Positions 4,629 through 6,287 of a stretch of DNA of 6,287 nucleotides are shown here, in pieces. The notes below the pieces were generated by a model, which was not told the DNA's origin, did no database searches, and saw only the letters and a list, made by a program, of their open reading frames with translations. Location: NCBI GenBank assembly GCA_902803795.1, contig CADCRC010000008.1, positions 1 to 6,287 on the forward strand. The letters are read 5' to 3'. Position numbers and translations under genes: made by a program. This stretch comes from an uncultured Erysipelotrichaceae bacterium. GTDB taxonomy: Bacteria > Bacillota_I > Bacilli_A > RF39 > UBA660. The stretch's first letter is position 1, and each line of letters begins with the position of its first letter.

Positions 4629-6287
4629 ATGGATAGCTATGTAGATGATAAATTAGAAAAACAGATTCAATCTATTAATACTAACTCTAACATATATGAA
4701 GTTGGAAAAGTTATAGAAATAAAAGACTTTATTATTAATGTTAGTGGACTTGATAATGTAATGTTTTATGAAAAAATCACTATTGAAGATAAAGCATTTG
4801 GTTATGTTAACTACATTGGTTCTAATTTTATATCTGTAGCATTACTAAAAATAACATCTCCTATAAATATAGGTGATAAAGTACAAAGTACAAAAACAAT
4901 GTACCAAGGAGAATATTCTAAATCATCAATTGGAAGAGTAATAGATTTATTTGGATTTGATAAACTGACAAATAAAAAATTTTCAAATTTAGAAAATATA
5001 CCAATTGAAAGACCAACAATACCTATAATGGATAGAACGAGTGTTAATAGACCATTATATACAGGTATAACTGGTATCGATTTGATTTACCCAATAGGTA
5101 AAGGACAAAGACAATTAATCGTTGGAGACAAAAGGACAGGCAAAACTCAAATATGTTTAGATACTATAGTTAATCAAAGAAACAAAAATGTTTTGTGTTT
5201 TTATGTTGCAATAGGAAAAACAAAAAAAGAAGTAAAAACTATATATAAAGAACTATCAAAATATGGGGCAATGGAATATACAACAATAATATGTGCATTT
5301 AACGATGAACTTCCTCCAGTACTATCATTAATTCCTTATTTTGCGACAAGTGTCGCTCAAAATTATATGTTAGAAGGATACGATGTATTAGTATGTATTG
5401 ATGATTTAAAAAGACATGCAGAAGCATATAGAGAAATATCTTTGATTTCAGGTAAGACTCCAGGAAGAGATGCATATCCTGCAGATGTATTCTATACACA
5501 TTCAAGATTACTAGAAAAAGGATGTCAATATAAAGATGGAGGGTCAATTACAATTTTACCAATTGTTGAAACAAAAGGTTCAGATATTACAGATTACATT
5601 ACAACCAATATTATTTCTATAACAGATGGACAAATTGTACTTTCAACTAAAAATTTCCAAAAAGGACAAAAACCTGCCATAGATTATGGTTTGTCTGTTT
5701 CACGATTAGGTGGTGCAGTTCAAGAAGAATCTATGAAGAAAATTGGTTCAAAAACACGTCAAAAACTATTAAGTTACTTAGAAACAAAATATATCTATGA
5801 ACTTGTAGATATGGATGATATGTCAAGTGAATTAAAAAATCAATTCATGGAAGGTGGACAAATATTAGAAAACTTATCTCAATATAAATATTCACCAAAA
5901 TCTAAAATGGAAATGCTACAAATGTTCGCAAATGAAGAAGAATTAGAAAAAATAACAAATAAAGAAAATCAAAATACATCACAACAAGTAAACAACACAA
6001 ATCAAGTATCAAATAATACCCAACAAACACAAAATAATATGACTAATCAAAATACACAACAAGTAAACAATACAGAACAAATATCATATAATATTCAAGA
6101 AGTAGAAAATACTCAAGAAACACAAAATAATATAACTAATCAAAATACACAACAAGTAAACAATAGAGAACAAATATCATATAATATTCAAGAAGAAGAT
6201 AATACTCAAGAAACACAAAATAATGATTTAAATCAAACACCTATAATTCAATATGATTTTAGTACATTTCAAGACTATAATGATGAA
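4629..6287 (+). CDS. atpA: F1 ATPase alpha subunit with repeat-bearing C-terminal tail (3' end beyond window)
   Basis: There are 553 codons to the window edge with no stop. The N-terminal helix (about 5-17), beta-barrel domain (about 22-95) and nucleotide-binding domain follow the alpha-subunit pattern. Landmarks are RPLYTGITGIDLIYPIGKGQ (141-160), Walker A GDKRTGKT (166-173), Walker B VLVCIDD (253-259), PGRDAYPADVFYTHSRLLE (278-296), IISITDGQI (328-336) and SVSRLGG (356-362), which carries the alpha arginine finger (Arg359). After Walker A it has GKTKKE rather than the GERTREG of catalytic beta subunits, so it is alpha. The usual GDRQTGKT has Arg for Gln at position 170. Homology to the C-terminal helical domain stops near residue 442, about 50 residues short of the E. 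coli end. What follows is at least 110 residues rich in Asn, Gln and Thr, with a 31-residue repeat. The arginine finger and P-loop suggest it still partners an ATP-hydrolysing beta, presumably encoded downstream. Confidence 0.93.
   Translation, partial: MDSYVDDKLEKQIQSINTNSNIYEVGKVIEIKDFIINVSGLDNVMFYEKITIEDKAFGYVNYIGSNFISVALLKITSPINIGDKVQSTKTMYQGEYSKSSIGRVIDLFGFDKLTNKKFSNLENIPIERPTIPIMDRTSVNRPLYTGITGIDLIYPIGKGQRQLIVGDKRTGKTQICLDTIVNQRNKNVLCFYVAIGKTKKEVKTIYKELSKYGAMEYTTIICAFNDELPPVLSLIPYFATSVAQNYMLEGYDVLVCIDDLKRHAEAYREISLISGKTPGRDAYPADVFYTHSRLLEKGCQYKDGGSITILPIVETKGSDITDYITTNIISITDGQIVLSTKNFQKGQKPAIDYGLSVSRLGGAVQEESMKKIGSKTRQKLLSYLETKYIYELVDMDDMSSELKNQFMEGGQILENLSQYKYSPKSKMEMLQMFANEEELEKITNKENQNTSQQVNNTNQVSNNTQQTQNNMTNQNTQQVNNTEQISYNIQEVENTQETQNNITNQNTQQVNNREQISYNIQEEDNTQETQNNDLNQTPIIQYDFSTFQDYNDE
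5970..6233 (+). repeat. Tandem 93-bp in-frame repeat in the alpha-subunit tail
   Basis: Copies at 6048-6140 and 6141-6233 are nearly identical, differing at only a few bases, most of them near the end of the unit. A shorter, more diverged copy of 78 bp lies at 5970-6047. The repeat length is a multiple of three and encodes 31 residues beginning QNTQQVNN, with a central EQISYNIQE and a closing NTQETQNN. Copy number could change by slippage or recombination without breaking the frame. Confidence 0.9.

Noticed and set aside
5299..5547. Minus-strand open frame of 82 codons
   Set aside because: It lies wholly inside the conserved nucleotide-binding domain of the alpha subunit.
4629..6287. Flagellar/type III export ATPase or V/A-type subunit instead of F1 alpha
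   Set aside because: The SVSRLGG arginine-finger segment, IISITDGQI, the alpha-type sequence after Walker A and the neighbouring c and b-delta genes all point to F1 alpha.

Overview
The window is strongly AT-rich and densely coded on the + strand. It holds five consecutive genes separated by 10 bp, 14 bp, a 4-bp overlap and 35 bp, so they look like one polycistronic unit. The first gene runs in from the left edge and the last runs off the right edge. No RNA gene, IS element, CRISPR array, clear promoter or hairpin terminator is visible. The AT richness, Ile/Asn/Lys-rich proteins, strong AGGAGG-type ribosome binding sites and gene style suggest a low-GC Gram-positive relative (Bacilli/Mollicutes-like, possibly an uncultured gut lineage). 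This placement is an inference. No in-frame TGA occurs inside any gene, so the standard bacterial code fits, although there are also no TGG codons to prove it.

Layout: (1) positions 2-2050 hold the C-terminal part of a large protein made of successive Fn3-like beta-sandwich modules, probably extracellular. (2) 2061-3584 encodes a membrane-anchored protein with one N-terminal transmembrane helix, a charged and Asn-rich stalk, and Fn3-like modules at its C-terminus. (3) 3599-3844 encodes an F-type ATPase c-subunit-like hairpin protein. (4) 3841-4593 encodes a protein with a b-subunit-like N-terminus and a delta (OSCP)-like C-terminus, apparently an AtpF-AtpH fusion. (5) 4629 to the right edge encodes an F1 alpha subunit whose normal C-terminal end is replaced by a long Asn/Gln/Thr-rich tail with 31-residue repeats.

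The order c, b-delta, alpha follows the classical atp operon, but two things are wrong for an ordinary ATP synthase. No a subunit (atpB) precedes the c gene; two surface-type proteins sit there instead. The c-like protein also has no Asp or Glu anywhere in its second helix, and Ala60 occupies the place of the essential ion-binding carboxylate. The ring motif in helix 1 and the polar loop are kept. This looks like a specialised F-type ATPase paralogue that cannot move protons or sodium in the usual way and may instead use ATP-driven rotation to act on the co-encoded surface proteins. It recalls the F1-like 'X0' ATPases of mycoplasmas, which are also linked to surface-protein genes or gliding, but here a c-like ring protein is retained. 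The coupling to surface proteins is a hypothesis drawn from gene order and the missing carboxylate; the gamma, beta and epsilon genes would lie beyond the window.
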